A DNA stretch of 64,000 nt from Schinkia azotoformans LMG 9581 (GTDB lineage: Bacteria > Bacillota > Bacilli > Bacillales > Bacillaceae_J): the NCBI RefSeq assembly GCF_000307855.1, contig NZ_AJLR01000039.1, forward strand, positions 1-64,000. Reading direction: 5' to 3'. The notes under the pieces are model-generated. The model saw only the letters and a program-made list of their open reading frames with translations, searched no databases and was not told where the DNA came from. The first letter of the stretch is position 1; every line of letters starts with the position of its first letter. The translations under genes were made by a program, and so were the position numbers. Positions 10,087 through 18,585 of this stretch are shown here, piece by piece.

Positions 10087-10127
10087 TGATGTTGTTTAAT
10101 TAATAAAAGCTGACATTTGGTCAGCTT

Positions 10128-10766
10128 TTATTTTTTCACTCTCTCAAGGTTTCCGTTTTTGTCCATTTGGAACTTAAAGCGGGAGCCTTCTTCTTCCTGT
10201 AAGACAATCATCTTGCGTGCTCTTTCCATTATTTCAATAAGAGCTTTATAATCTTCTTCAATTAAGTGGTAATTTTCCGTTAGTTTTTCAACTTTAATAA
10301 GCAGCTCGTTTCTTTCTTTCTGTAATTCACTGATTTCATTTTTAAGCGCTTCATTTTCTTCGCTAAGGTTTTCAGTATTCTTAACGGTTGACTCCACTGA
10401 TGACAAAAATTCAATAATAGAATCGAAGGACACTAATGATTTTGACTCATTTGGCTGCTCTGATTGATCAACTTTCTCTACCTTGCTTTTAAATTTTTTC
10501 TCCACAGCTTCAAGTACTGGTTTTGGTGGTTCTACGGCTTTTTCACCTTTTCTTTGTTTTTTGGCAATTTCAATTGCTGACTTATATTGTTTTCTGACAG
10601 CTGAATTCCACCTAAAACCACACGCTGCTGCTGTTCTTGATAGTTTTTGACCAACTTCCTCAAAAGCAGCCAATTGTGTACTTCCATCTCTAATATGTCT
10701 TAGCACAACCTCGGCAAGCAATAAATCTTCATCTTGCGTCCATGCATCCTGTCTTAATGTCGTCAT
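10128..10766 (-). CDS. ylbO: RsfA-family transcriptional regulator (YlbO-like)
   Basis: The 212-residue protein has an N-terminal Myb/SANT-like domain (about residues 1-55, with spaced tryptophans in RQDAWTQDEDLLL and FRWNSAVR) and a central charged linker. A coiled coil follows at about 125-190. This is the RsfA/YlbO family of sporulation-associated regulators. The ATG at 10766 was preferred over an earlier in-frame start because ggagag lies 8 bases upstream and the domain begins right after it. Its targets cannot be told from the sequence. Confidence 0.88.
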   Translation of the reverse strand: MTTLRQDAWTQDEDLLLAEVVLRHIRDGSTQLAAFEEVGQKLSRTAAACGFRWNSAVRKQYKSAIEIAKKQRKGEKAVEPPKPVLEAVEKKFKSKVEKVDQSEQPNESKSLVSFDSIIEFLSSVESTVKNTENLSEENEALKNEISELQKERNELLIKVEKLTENYHLIEEDYKALIEIMERARKMIVLQEEEGSRFKFQMDKNGNLERVKK

Positions 10767-10869
10767 ATATCTATCTCTCCTATTGTTTTTATTTTTATTT
10801 CTATGCAACAAATAGAAAAGATAGAATCTAAAATCTAGTTAAAAACACTGTATTGTTTGTACTTCCATG

Positions 10870-11634
10870 TTATTTAGCATCTAAAAATGATTGCACCGCT
10901 TCATGATGCTCATCCGATTCCCAAAGAATGCTGCACTGATTAATTTCTGCAAACATCCTGTCTCTTAAATTGGCAATTTCCCATTTTTTAACCGCAGCTT
11001 GTTTATAGGCTGCTAGTACACCAGAACTCTGTTCAACATAAGCTTGAATCCAATCCTCGCACTCCACTTTAAGGTTTTGTTCTGAAAATATCTTATGAAT
11101 AAAACCAAGCCCTTGACCCTCCTGTGCTGAAAATCGGTTTGCCGTCATAAGTAATGTCATCGCCTTGTCATAGGGCAGCTTTTCTAGAAGCATAGATGCT
11201 CCTCCCCAGCCTGTTGTAATGCCTAACTTGCCTTGAACAAATCCAAACTTGGCATTTTCACTTGCAACCCGAAAGTCACAGGCAGAGGCAATTTCACAAC
11301 CGCCACCGATCGCTGCACCATTTAAAAGAGCAACTGTTGGTTTTGTTAACGTTGCTAATGAATACAATATTTCTCCCATTTTGGCGAGCATCTGATAGGC
11401 TTCCTCTTTTGTATGAAGATCATGAAATACTGATAAGTCACCGCCCGAACAAAATGCTTTATTCCCAGCCCCTGTTATTACTAACACTTTATCACTTTTG
11501 TTACCTTCAACCTCGTCTATAACTCTTTTAAAGCTGTCCATCACGTCAAAATCTATCGCATTCCTTTTTTCTACGCGATTAATCGTCAGCCATACAACCC
11601 CATTTTCAGTTCTTTCTAGCAAAACTTTTCCCAT
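10870..11634 (-). CDS. Enoyl-CoA hydratase/isomerase family protein
   Basis: Crotonase-fold enzyme of 254 residues. The oxyanion-hole blocks ITGAGNKAFCSGGDL (about 53-67) and NGAAIGGGCEIASACD (about 104-119) are present. The second has GGGC where hydratases often have a catalytic Glu, and a downstream Glu is not obvious, so hydratase, isomerase or another crotonase chemistry cannot be separated. I chose the ATG at 11634, with a gaaggg-rich upstream region. The expected substrate is an acyl-CoA ester. Confidence 0.85.
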   Translation of the reverse strand: MGKVLLERTENGVVWLTINRVEKRNAIDFDVMDSFKRVIDEVEGNKSDKVLVITGAGNKAFCSGGDLSVFHDLHTKEEAYQMLAKMGEILYSLATLTKPTVALLNGAAIGGGCEIASACDFRVASENAKFGFVQGKLGITTGWGGASMLLEKLPYDKAMTLLMTANRFSAQEGQGLGFIHKIFSEQNLKVECEDWIQAYVEQSSGVLAAYKQAAVKKWEIANLRDRMFAEINQCSILWESDEHHEAVQSFLDAK

Positions 11635-11718
11635 TCCCTTACCCTTCTTCCTTTTTTGTAAAAATAACCATTTATTAAATATTTGCTTTCTTATCATAAA
11701 TTCCTGCTTTAATTATAT

Positions 11719-11756
11719 AAAAAAGCGCAGAGAATTAAATTCTCTGCGCTTTTTTC
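11719..11756. terminator. Terminator after rpmF
   Basis: A long stem (agcgcagagaatt with aattctctgcgct) is flanked by A and T runs, so it could work in both directions. It lies beyond repeat copy A in the 3' direction of rpmF, and just before the enoyl-CoA hydratase gene. Confidence 0.9.
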
Positions 11757-11757
11757 A

Positions 11758-11805
11758 TTGTCTAGCTCCAGTTTATACGTCGCTAAACAGGCGCTTCCGC
11801 TTTTC
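11758..11805 (-). repeat. Stop-codon-linked repeat, copy A (short form)
   Basis: On the minus strand this reads gaaaagcggaagcgcc at its 5' end and ggagctagacaa at its 3' end, 48 bases in all. It begins 3 bases after the rpmF stop codon and is followed at once by the terminator at 11719-11756. Related copies are at 25522, 35603, 50253 and 59176. Confidence 0.85.
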
Positions 11806-11808
11806 TTA

Positions 11809-11982
11809 TTAGTCGTTTACTACTTCTTTACCTTTGTAAGTACCACATTCTTTACAAACGCGGTGAGCAAGCTTCATTTCTCCGCAGTTAGGGCATGTTA
11901 CCATACCAGGCACTTGTAATTTATAGTGTGTACGACGCTTTCTTTTTGCAGTTTTAGATGTTCTTCTAAAAGGTACAGCCAT
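11809..11982 (-). CDS. rpmF: 50S ribosomal protein L32
   Basis: Small ribosomal protein of 57 residues with the L32 N-terminus [18 protein letters not shown] four-cysteine zinc ribbon follows (CPNC about 29-32, CKEC about 42-45). It has a strong aaggaggtg Shine-Dalgarno sequence. It forms a pair with ylbN 25 bases upstream, the conserved DUF177-rpmF arrangement. Confidence 0.98.
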   Translation of the reverse strand: MAVPFRRTSKTAKRKRRTHYKLQVPGMVTCPNCGEMKLAHRVCKECGTYKGKEVVND

Positions 11983-12007
11983 TATTCCCACCTCCTTAAA
12001 AGGTTAA

Positions 12008-12532
12008 CTATTCATTGTTTTTGTCTTCATTAAAGAAATCTTTCAGGGCTGCCAATCTAGGATCGATCTTATCTTTCTTATCATGCTCCGTGATCACTTC
12101 CCAGTCTTGTCCCGATTGTGGTGCTCCTCCTTCTCCAGAAGGGTCATCACAAAAGATTTGAATAGGTATCTCCAAGAGGATATTTTCCTTGATCATCGGC
12201 AATAAGTCAAGAACTTCTCCTTCAACCTGATGAAGATTTTCTTCATCCGGATGGCCAAAGCCTTCCGGTGATAATAAATAGGTTTCGCTTGTTTCAATCT
12301 TAAATGAATGCGTAGCATCCTTTAATGTCCGAGAGCAGGGAAGAATCATTGTCCCTTCAATTGTTAGTGTAAATGTAACTTTATTAGACCCAAAATCGCC
12401 ATGCCCTTTAACATGGACAGGCGGAATTCTTCTAATTTCAGATATATCAATAAGTTCATTTACATCAACCATTTCATCAACAATAATCCCTTTATTTCGG
12501 AGTTGATTTAATTGATTCATATACCATTTCAT
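12008..12532 (-). CDS. ylbN: DUF177 (YceD) family protein YlbN
   Basis: The 174-residue protein has the family pattern: an N-terminal beta-rich half, then CSRTLKDATHSF (about 72-83) and an acidic region leading to DPRLAALKDFF (about 157-167). The family is almost always encoded just before rpmF and is linked to 23S rRNA or large-subunit biogenesis in other organisms. The start follows gaggtg at 6 bases. The role here is inferred from family and position. Confidence 0.92.
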   Translation of the reverse strand: MKWYMNQLNQLRNKGIIVDEMVDVNELIDISEIRRIPPVHVKGHGDFGSNKVTFTLTIEGTMILPCSRTLKDATHSFKIETSETYLLSPEGFGHPDEENLHQVEGEVLDLLPMIKENILLEIPIQIFCDDPSGEGGAPQSGQDWEVITEHDKKDKIDPRLAALKDFFNEDKNNE

Positions 12533-12644
12533 TCATTTCACCTCAAGGCAACAAAGGTAATTATAGCTTTCACCAACATATTTGTCAATATTTTTTCTTT
12601 ACAGTAGAATATATAAAAAAGTGAAAAAAGAAAGGAATTTATGT

Positions 12645-13880
12645 ATGAGAGCTGTTGGTGTCGTAGTGGAATATAATCCCTTTCATAACGGTCATTACTA
12701 TCATATCCAAGAATCACGAAAAGTAACAGAGGCAGATTTAGTTGTTGCAGTCATGAGCGGTAATTTTCTACAGCGTGGTGAACCTGCATTAGTATCAAAA
12801 TGGGCACGGACAAAAATGGCGCTTGAAGGTGGAGCAGATATAGTGATCGAACTGCCTTATGTATTTGCTACCCAAAAGGCTGAGGTGTTTGCATTTGGTG
12901 CGGTAAGTTTATTGCATGCCTTGGAGGTTGATAGTATTTGCTTTGGCAGTGAAAACGGTGATATTTACTCTTTTCAAAACACACTAAAAGAAATGAAAGC
13001 AAGGAAAGGCTCCTTTGATCAATTCATTAAACAAGCATTAGAAGAAGGAAAAAGCTATCCAAGAGCAACCTCAGATGCATTTCATGCTTTACAATTTGTA
13101 GATTCGGCGGTTGATCTTTCACAACCAAATAATATTTTAGGTTTCCATTATGTAGAAGCCGTTGATAAACTGGGCAGTAGGATACAACCATTTACGATAC
13201 AACGTACAAAGGCCGGGTATCATGATCAACATATCGCAGACCAACATATTGCAAGTGCAACTAGCATCCGTTCGAGCCTTTTTTCAGAAAGAACAAATTT
13301 GGAAGAAATACAAAATGTTATTCCAGATACTACCTACTCGCATCTTTTGTCCTACAAGAAAAGCTTTGGAATGTTCCATCATTGGGAAAATTACTACGCT
13401 TATTTTAAATACAAGCTTCTTACCTCAACACCTGAAGAACTCAGACAAATCTATGAAGTAGAAGAAGGACTAGAAAATCGCCTATTGCAAAATATAACGT
13501 CTGCTGCGACATTTAAGGAGTTTATGGAAAAGATAAAAACAAAGCGATATACATGGACAAGATTACAGCGGCTTTGTGTACATATATTGACAAATACTTC
13601 GAAATCCCTAATGAGAGAAAACAGTGAGTATCCGACCTATATTCGTTTATTAGGTACTTCACTTGCTGGTCAGGAGTATTTAAACTCCATCAAAAAGAAA
13701 GTAGCTATTCCGTTTGTTTCACGTCTTGCATCCTTTTCTAATGAGCAAGTCATGCTTGATATAAAGGCTTCGAATGTTTATGCATCTTGTTTAAATGAGC
13801 CTTATCGTTCAAATATGATAAAGAGTGAATTTTCGAATCCACCGATACGGTATGATCAAAACAATAAACAATTTTTGTAA
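12645..13880 (+). CDS. tmcAL: tRNA(Met) cytidine acetate ligase TmcAL
   Basis: ATP-dependent enzyme that uses acetate to make N4-acetylcytidine at the wobble position of elongator tRNA-Met. The 411-residue protein opens with the nucleotidyltransferase block VVVEYNPFHNGHYYHI, which contains the HxGH motif (about residues 14-17). The SGNFLQRGEPALVSKWAR segment of the family follows. The ATG at 12645 (aaagga upstream) gives the usual family length, whereas an earlier in-frame start adds 21 unrelated residues. It is divergent from ylbN. It is the ylbM orthologue. Confidence 0.93.
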   Translation: MRAVGVVVEYNPFHNGHYYHIQESRKVTEADLVVAVMSGNFLQRGEPALVSKWARTKMALEGGADIVIELPYVFATQKAEVFAFGAVSLLHALEVDSICFGSENGDIYSFQNTLKEMKARKGSFDQFIKQALEEGKSYPRATSDAFHALQFVDSAVDLSQPNNILGFHYVEAVDKLGSRIQPFTIQRTKAGYHDQHIADQHIASATSIRSSLFSERTNLEEIQNVIPDTTYSHLLSYKKSFGMFHHWENYYAYFKYKLLTSTPEELRQIYEVEEGLENRLLQNITSAATFKEFMEKIKTKRYTWTRLQRLCVHILTNTSKSLMRENSEYPTYIRLLGTSLAGQEYLNSIKKKVAIPFVSRLASFSNEQVMLDIKASNVYASCLNEPYRSNMIKSEFSNPPIRYDQNNKQFL

Positions 13881-13883
13881 AAA

Positions 13884-13937
13884 AAAAAAGCGAAAGAGGC
13901 TAAAATTTTGTAACCCAACAGCCTCTTCCGCTTTTTT
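13884..13937. terminator. Bidirectional terminator between tmcAL and ylbL
   Basis: The stem agcgaaagaggct with agcctcttccgct has one mismatch and lies between an A-run and a T-run. It serves tmcAL on the plus strand and overlaps the last codon of ylbL on the minus strand. Its outer arm (cttccgctttt) resembles one end of the dispersed repeat family. Confidence 0.88.
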
Positions 13938-15003
13938 ATTTTTTCGGTGGTAATTTTTCTAGATAGGCAATTGCTTCGTCAAATGTATTGACTGGGATGA
14001 TCTTCATGTCAGATTTTATATCCTTCGCCGTTTCCAGTGCTTCCTGGTAATTTGTTAGTATTTTTTCTCCATTTTTATCAATACGGGTTTTACCATACTC
14101 ATTTGGTGCAAAGAAAATTTCAACATTAGATTTATCCGCCGCAACAATTTTTTGATGGATGCCGCCAATACGCCCGACTACTCCCTCATAACTAATTGTG
14201 CCGGTGCCGGCAATTTTATAGCCCTTTGTCAAATCCTCATCAATTAATTGATTGTAAATCTCAAGTGAAAACATTAATCCGGCAGACGGTCCACCAATTT
14301 TTTCTGTATTGATTGTCACAGGGGGATTCACTTCTACTTTACGATCCGTTACAAGAAGGATTCCTAAGCCTACCTTATCTTTTTGTTCACCAGTTTGTTC
14401 TTTAGGAAAAACAGCTAATGGTACTTTCACTTCCATCGTTTTTCCCTTTCTTTCCAATTTTAGCTTTACTGTGTCTCCACTATTCTTCGTTGAAACATAT
14501 TTAATGAACTCTTCTGACGACTTCATAACATGACCATCAACTGAAAATAAGCGGTCACCTACTTTTAAAACCTTCTCCGCCGGCATTCCCGGTATAACAC
14601 TCATAACAAAAACACCGTTATATTTGATATCAATGTCTTTTTTGGCCTTTGTGTAAGCGACAACGGTAGCTTGTTCCTTTGAATTTTCCATCATATGAAG
14701 CTGGCGGTTGGAATACTCATCCTCTGTTTCACCATCCGGGCGTATGTAGTCCTCAGGATAAATTTCATAATAATCATTTACCTTTGCCCACGCATATTGA
14801 ACTACGTTCGCCTTACCAATCCGAACGGTTGTTAAAGAAAAGCTTCCCCTTTCCTTACTTCCACCTTCTACTTTTACAATTGGAGCCAGCTCTGTCGCCA
14901 TTCCTGGTGATGAGATATAATAGGGGAGCTGAACGAAGGTTAGTAAAAGGGTTATGACAAGAATGATGATCCAGCTTTTTGACATACTTTTCAGCTTATT
15001 CAT
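13936..15003 (-). CDS. ylbL: PDZ and Lon-type serine protease YlbL
   Basis: Membrane-anchored secreted protease of 355 residues. It has an N-terminal membrane segment (about 8-28), a PDZ domain (about 120-205) and a Lon-like proteolytic domain. The catalytic serine lies in GGPSAGLMFSL (near 242) and the lysine in GGIHQK (near 286), forming a Ser-Lys dyad. In B. subtilis it acts as a checkpoint protease that clears the division inhibitor YneA. The start ATG overlaps the ylbK stop by 8 bases with aaggag upstream, so the two are translationally coupled. Confidence 0.93.
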   Translation of the reverse strand: MNKLKSMSKSWIIILVITLLLTFVQLPYYISSPGMATELAPIVKVEGGSKERGSFSLTTVRIGKANVVQYAWAKVNDYYEIYPEDYIRPDGETEDEYSNRQLHMMENSKEQATVVAYTKAKKDIDIKYNGVFVMSVIPGMPAEKVLKVGDRLFSVDGHVMKSSEEFIKYVSTKNSGDTVKLKLERKGKTMEVKVPLAVFPKEQTGEQKDKVGLGILLVTDRKVEVNPPVTINTEKIGGPSAGLMFSLEIYNQLIDEDLTKGYKIAGTGTISYEGVVGRIGGIHQKIVAADKSNVEIFFAPNEYGKTRIDKNGEKILTNYQEALETAKDIKSDMKIIPVNTFDEAIAYLEKLPPKK

Positions 15004-15787
15004 GTTGCGACTCCTTCCACTTCTGTATAACATCTACTATTAACGGAATTTGCTTTAGTGCTTCCTCTTCACCGATACGGATGATATCTTCAGTATTTGT
15101 AAAGGCCTTAGCACTATATTGCTCCACACGCGGTTTAATCATTACATCTGCATCAAATTGTTTTAATCTGGCTAATTCATCCTGCATGATGTCAATACTC
15201 TGTATAATCACGTCAAATATCGATGTAATCTCTACATCACCTTTCACATGTGAAACATCGACAGCTATTACGATATCCGCTCCCATTTCTTTCACAACAG
15301 AGACCGGAACTCTATCGACAACTCCCCCATCCACAAGAAGACGCCCGTTTATTTTTTCCGGAATAAAGATACCTGGTATCGAAATACTTGCCCTAATAGC
15401 ATTTGCTAAAGGACCGTCCTTAAAAATAACCTTTTCACCCGTTTTAATATCGGTAGCCACGATCCAAAGAGTGGGGGATAATTGCTCTATTGTTCTCCCC
15501 ATCGTAAAAATGCGGATAAATTCCTTTATTTTTTGGCCACTTATAAAGCCCATTTTAGGGACGGTGAAGTCAAGGTAATATTTCCTTCTAAATGCAGCCG
15601 CCAACTTATATAAACGCTCAAGATCGTGACCCGACCCGTATAATCCACCAACCAATGCCCCCATACTGCTTCCTGCAATACAATCAATTGGTATGTTGGC
15701 TTCGTGTAAAGCTTTAATTACACCTAGATGAGCAAACCCCCTAGCTCCACCTGAACCTAGTGCTAAGCCTATTTTTGGTTTTCTCAA
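14996..15787 (-). CDS. ylbK: Patatin-like phospholipase/acyl hydrolase YlbK
   Basis: The 263-residue patatin-fold protein (RssA/NTE type) has an oxyanion loop GSGGARGFAHLG (about 12-23) and the nucleophile elbow GSSMG (serine near residue 41). The aspartate of the dyad is in DGGVVDR near 153. No signal peptide is seen, so it is predicted cytoplasmic. It precedes ylbL with an overlap. The natural lipid substrate is unknown. Confidence 0.92.
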   Translation of the reverse strand: MRKPKIGLALGSGGARGFAHLGVIKALHEANIPIDCIAGSSMGALVGGLYGSGHDLERLYKLAAAFRRKYYLDFTVPKMGFISGQKIKEFIRIFTMGRTIEQLSPTLWIVATDIKTGEKVIFKDGPLANAIRASISIPGIFIPEKINGRLLVDGGVVDRVPVSVVKEMGADIVIAVDVSHVKGDVEITSIFDVIIQSIDIMQDELARLKQFDADVMIKPRVEQYSAKAFTNTEDIIRIGEEEALKQIPLIVDVIQKWKESQHE

Positions 15788-15942
15788 AAGTTTCCCTCCA
15801 TTGTCCTTTTCCTTAAATTAGGTCTATTCTAATTTGAAATTCGTATATTTATAGTAGGACGAGATTGATTTGACCTTATTTTACCATTCTATATTCAGCA
15901 AGTATAGAATTAAGAACTCAAGAATTCGCTGGGGGGCTATAC

Positions 15943-17160
15943 GTGACACGTTCTAAACTAAAAACAATCCTACTCGCCATTTCAATTTCACTTGTGGCAT
16001 TCGGATTGATTTTTTTCCCAAAAGAATCATTAGAAGCATCAAGGCGCGGCTTGGTGATGTGGTGGGAGGTCGTTTTTCCATCCTTACTACCATTTTTCAT
16101 CGTCTCTGAACTATTAATTGGATATGGTGTAGTAAAGTTCATTGGAATCCTCCTCGAACCCCTTATGCGTCCTTTATTCAAAGTTCCAGGTGTAGGAGGA
16201 GTTGTTTGGGCGATGGGCATGGCGTCAGGCTTTCCAGCTGGTGCAAAGCTTTCCGCTCGGCTAAGACAAGAACAACAATTAACAGCGATCGAAGCGGAAC
16301 GATTGGCCTCCTTTACAAACTCCTCTAATCCATTATTTATTTTTGGAGCTGTTTCAGTTGGTTTTTTTAATAATGCCAATGTCGGCATTTTATTAGCGGC
16401 TGCCCATTATTTGGGGAACTTTTGTGTTGGCCTTATGATGAGATTTCACGGGAGACATAATGTTGAAAGTGAAGTTCCATATAAAAAAGTTTATTTTTCT
16501 GTTAAGGAGGCTTTTCATTCGCTCCATGAAACGAGAATAAGTAATAGTAGACCGATCGGCAAAATGTTGGGAGATGCGGTTACTTCATCGATCCACACAC
16601 TTTTAATGATTGGTGGATTTATTATTTTGTTTTCTGTATTTAATCGCTTGCTCTACATAGTGAATATCACCGAGGTTGTAGCTGTTTTTGTCGGCTTTAT
16701 ACTTTCGCTATTTCATATTTCAACCGAACTCGCTTTGCCGCTTATCTCAGGGCTGTTTGAAATAACACTGGGGAGTCAACTTACTAGTCAAACGGAAGAG
16801 GTCGATCTGTTCTTTAAAGTGATCATAACTAGCTTTATTCTCGCATTTAGTGGGTTTTCTGTTCAGGCACAGGTAGCAAGTATTTTAGCCGAAACAGATA
16901 TTCGCTTTCAGCCGTTTTTTATCGCTAGAATTATGCAAGGCATCTTTTCATCAATTTTTGCATTTTTATTGTGGAAGCCGCTTTATGTCAATCTCTATAC
17001 AATGAACGATAAACAAGAAGTGATTCCCGCTTTAGCCAATGATCAAGGTCTTTCCTGGCTTTATATGTATTGGGATTTTTTATTGCAATACGGTGCACTA
17101 ATTACGCTCGCTTCTTTATGCTTGTACATTATTGTTTATACAAAAGCCAATTTTCACTAG
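15943..17160 (+). CDS. ylbJ: Sporulation integral membrane protein YlbJ
   Basis: A 405-residue polytopic membrane protein with about eight to ten hydrophobic segments and the nucleoside-recognition (Gate) domain features GMASGFPAGAKLSARLR (about 88-104) and FTNSSNPLFIFG (about 124-135). In B. subtilis, ylbJ is a sigma-E gene needed for proper spore formation. The start is GTG behind a run of G. It is the only plus-strand gene between ylbK and coaD. The transported substrate, if any, is unknown. Confidence 0.92.
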   Translation: MTRSKLKTILLAISISLVAFGLIFFPKESLEASRRGLVMWWEVVFPSLLPFFIVSELLIGYGVVKFIGILLEPLMRPLFKVPGVGGVVWAMGMASGFPAGAKLSARLRQEQQLTAIEAERLASFTNSSNPLFIFGAVSVGFFNNANVGILLAAAHYLGNFCVGLMMRFHGRHNVESEVPYKKVYFSVKEAFHSLHETRISNSRPIGKMLGDAVTSSIHTLLMIGGFIILFSVFNRLLYIVNITEVVAVFVGFILSLFHISTELALPLISGLFEITLGSQLTSQTEEVDLFFKVIITSFILAFSGFSVQAQVASILAETDIRFQPFFIARIMQGIFSSIFAFLLWKPLYVNLYTMNDKQEVIPALANDQGLSWLYMYWDFLLQYGALITLASLCLYIIVYTKANFH

Positions 17161-17165
17161 ATCAA

Positions 17166-17711
<546 letters not shown>

Positions 17712-17719
17712 TCAGTAAT

Positions 17720-18274
17720 TTATTTATAATTCAAAATAGAAACAGCTGTTGTACTTCCATAAACTTCCCTTCTTTGTAGGCGAAGACCGCCGATTGTATC
17801 CGGAAGCATCAGCTCGATACCATGCTCTGCAATAATCAGCCCACTTTCGGATAAAAGCTGCGCCTTATCAATATCGGCTATTATTGCTTCCAATTCCTTG
17901 AGCTTATAAGGTGGATCTAAAAATATATGCGAAAATTTGAATCCCCTTTTCATGATTGCCTTAAGGGCCCGGTTGGCATCATTGCAAAACACTTCCGCTT
18001 GATCTTCAAACCCGCAAAACTTAATATTTTGCTTAATAACATCTACTGCTTTTCGGTCTCGATCAACAAAGATCACTTTATCAAGTCCGCGGCTTAATCC
18101 CTCTAAACCAAGCCCGCCGCTGCCCCCGAATAAATCTAAGCCTTCTCCACCATCAAAATAAGGACCAATAATATTAAAAATTGATTCTTTAATCTTATCA
18201 GTTGTAGGTCTTGTATTTATTCCTGGGACTGCTTTAAGTGGTCGACCTTTACATTTTCCAGCAATAACTCTCAT
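17720..18274 (-). CDS. rsmD: 16S rRNA (guanine-966-N2)-methyltransferase RsmD
   Basis: SAM-dependent methyltransferase acting on G966 of 16S rRNA during small-subunit assembly. The protein has 184 residues from the ATG at 18274, chosen because aggtg lies 6 bases upstream. It begins MRVIAGKCKGR, has the SAM-binding motif DLFGGSGGLGLE (about 46-57) and the catalytic DPPY motif near residue 124. Pairing with coaD is conserved. Confidence 0.95.
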   Translation of the reverse strand: MRVIAGKCKGRPLKAVPGINTRPTTDKIKESIFNIIGPYFDGGEGLDLFGGSGGLGLEGLSRGLDKVIFVDRDRKAVDVIKQNIKFCGFEDQAEVFCNDANRALKAIMKRGFKFSHIFLDPPYKLKELEAIIADIDKAQLLSESGLIIAEHGIELMLPDTIGGLRLQRREVYGSTTAVSILNYK

Positions 18275-18279
18275 ATCAA

Positions 18280-18471
18280 TCACCTATATACCCTATGCAT
18301 AATTCCAACTTCTACAATTTTACTTTTCCATCCTACCATAAATATACAACCATCAACAATAGTGAAGACAAAATAAGATGTATATAGAAAAAAGTTTTGG
18401 TCATAATGGATAGTAACAACATCATTTTCTGATGTTGTTGCCAACCGCGGAGAAGACTTACGTTTCCCCAT
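18280..18471 (-). CDS. Possible 63-residue small protein before rsmD
   Basis: This open frame starts at an ATG with a well-placed ggagg (8-base spacing) and ends 5 bases before the rsmD start, an arrangement suited to translational coupling. The N-terminus is polar and basic (MGKRKSSPRLATTSEN). The second half is hydrophobic and aromatic, possibly one membrane segment (about 27-47). I do not recognise it. Part of the coding sequence is an inverted repeat (18415-18439), which argues that the frame may be incidental. Confidence 0.35.
   Translation of the reverse strand: MGKRKSSPRLATTSENDVVTIHYDQNFFLYTSYFVFTIVDGCIFMVGWKSKIVEVGIMHRVYR
18415..18439. repeat. Inverted repeat in the rsmD leader
   Basis: The arms aacaacatca and tgatgttgtt flank a 5-base loop. 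No T-run follows on either strand, so it is not a clear terminator. It lies about 140 bases before rsmD and inside the possible small frame at 18280-18471. Confidence 0.6.
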
Positions 18472-18551
18472 AAGTTCTTCCTCCGGTTTCTCCTCTCCCT
18501 TTGCCTTCTTGAAATGGAAGTCAACATAGGCTTTCAGGAAAAATAGAAGGA

Positions 18552-18575
18552 CCCTGCGAAAGCAGGGGTTTTTTT
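18552..18575. terminator. Terminator after the stalk-domain gene
   Basis: The stem ccctgc with gcaggg is closed by a gaaa tetraloop on the plus strand and followed there by seven or more T. On the minus strand it is 19 bases past the stop at 18586 and is followed by a looser T-rich tract. It therefore probably ends the minus-strand gene, although the sharper T-run faces the plus strand. Confidence 0.8.
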
Positions 18576-18585
18576 ATTTTTTGCC

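Noticed and set aside
14979-15578. 199-codon plus-strand open frame opposite ylbK
   Set aside because: It lies fully antisense to a well-conserved patatin gene, is rich in Ser, Ile and Thr as typical for shadow frames, and has no Shine-Dalgarno sequence.
15918-16388. 156-codon minus-strand open frame opposite ylbJ
   Set aside because: It is antisense to ylbJ and shows no recognisable domain or start signal.
18284-18575. Plus-strand small RNA ending at the gaaa-loop hairpin at 18552
   Set aside because: The hairpin is 19 bases past the stop of the minus-strand gene and can end that transcript; I found no convincing plus-strand promoter. The sharp plus-strand T-run keeps it a weak possibility.
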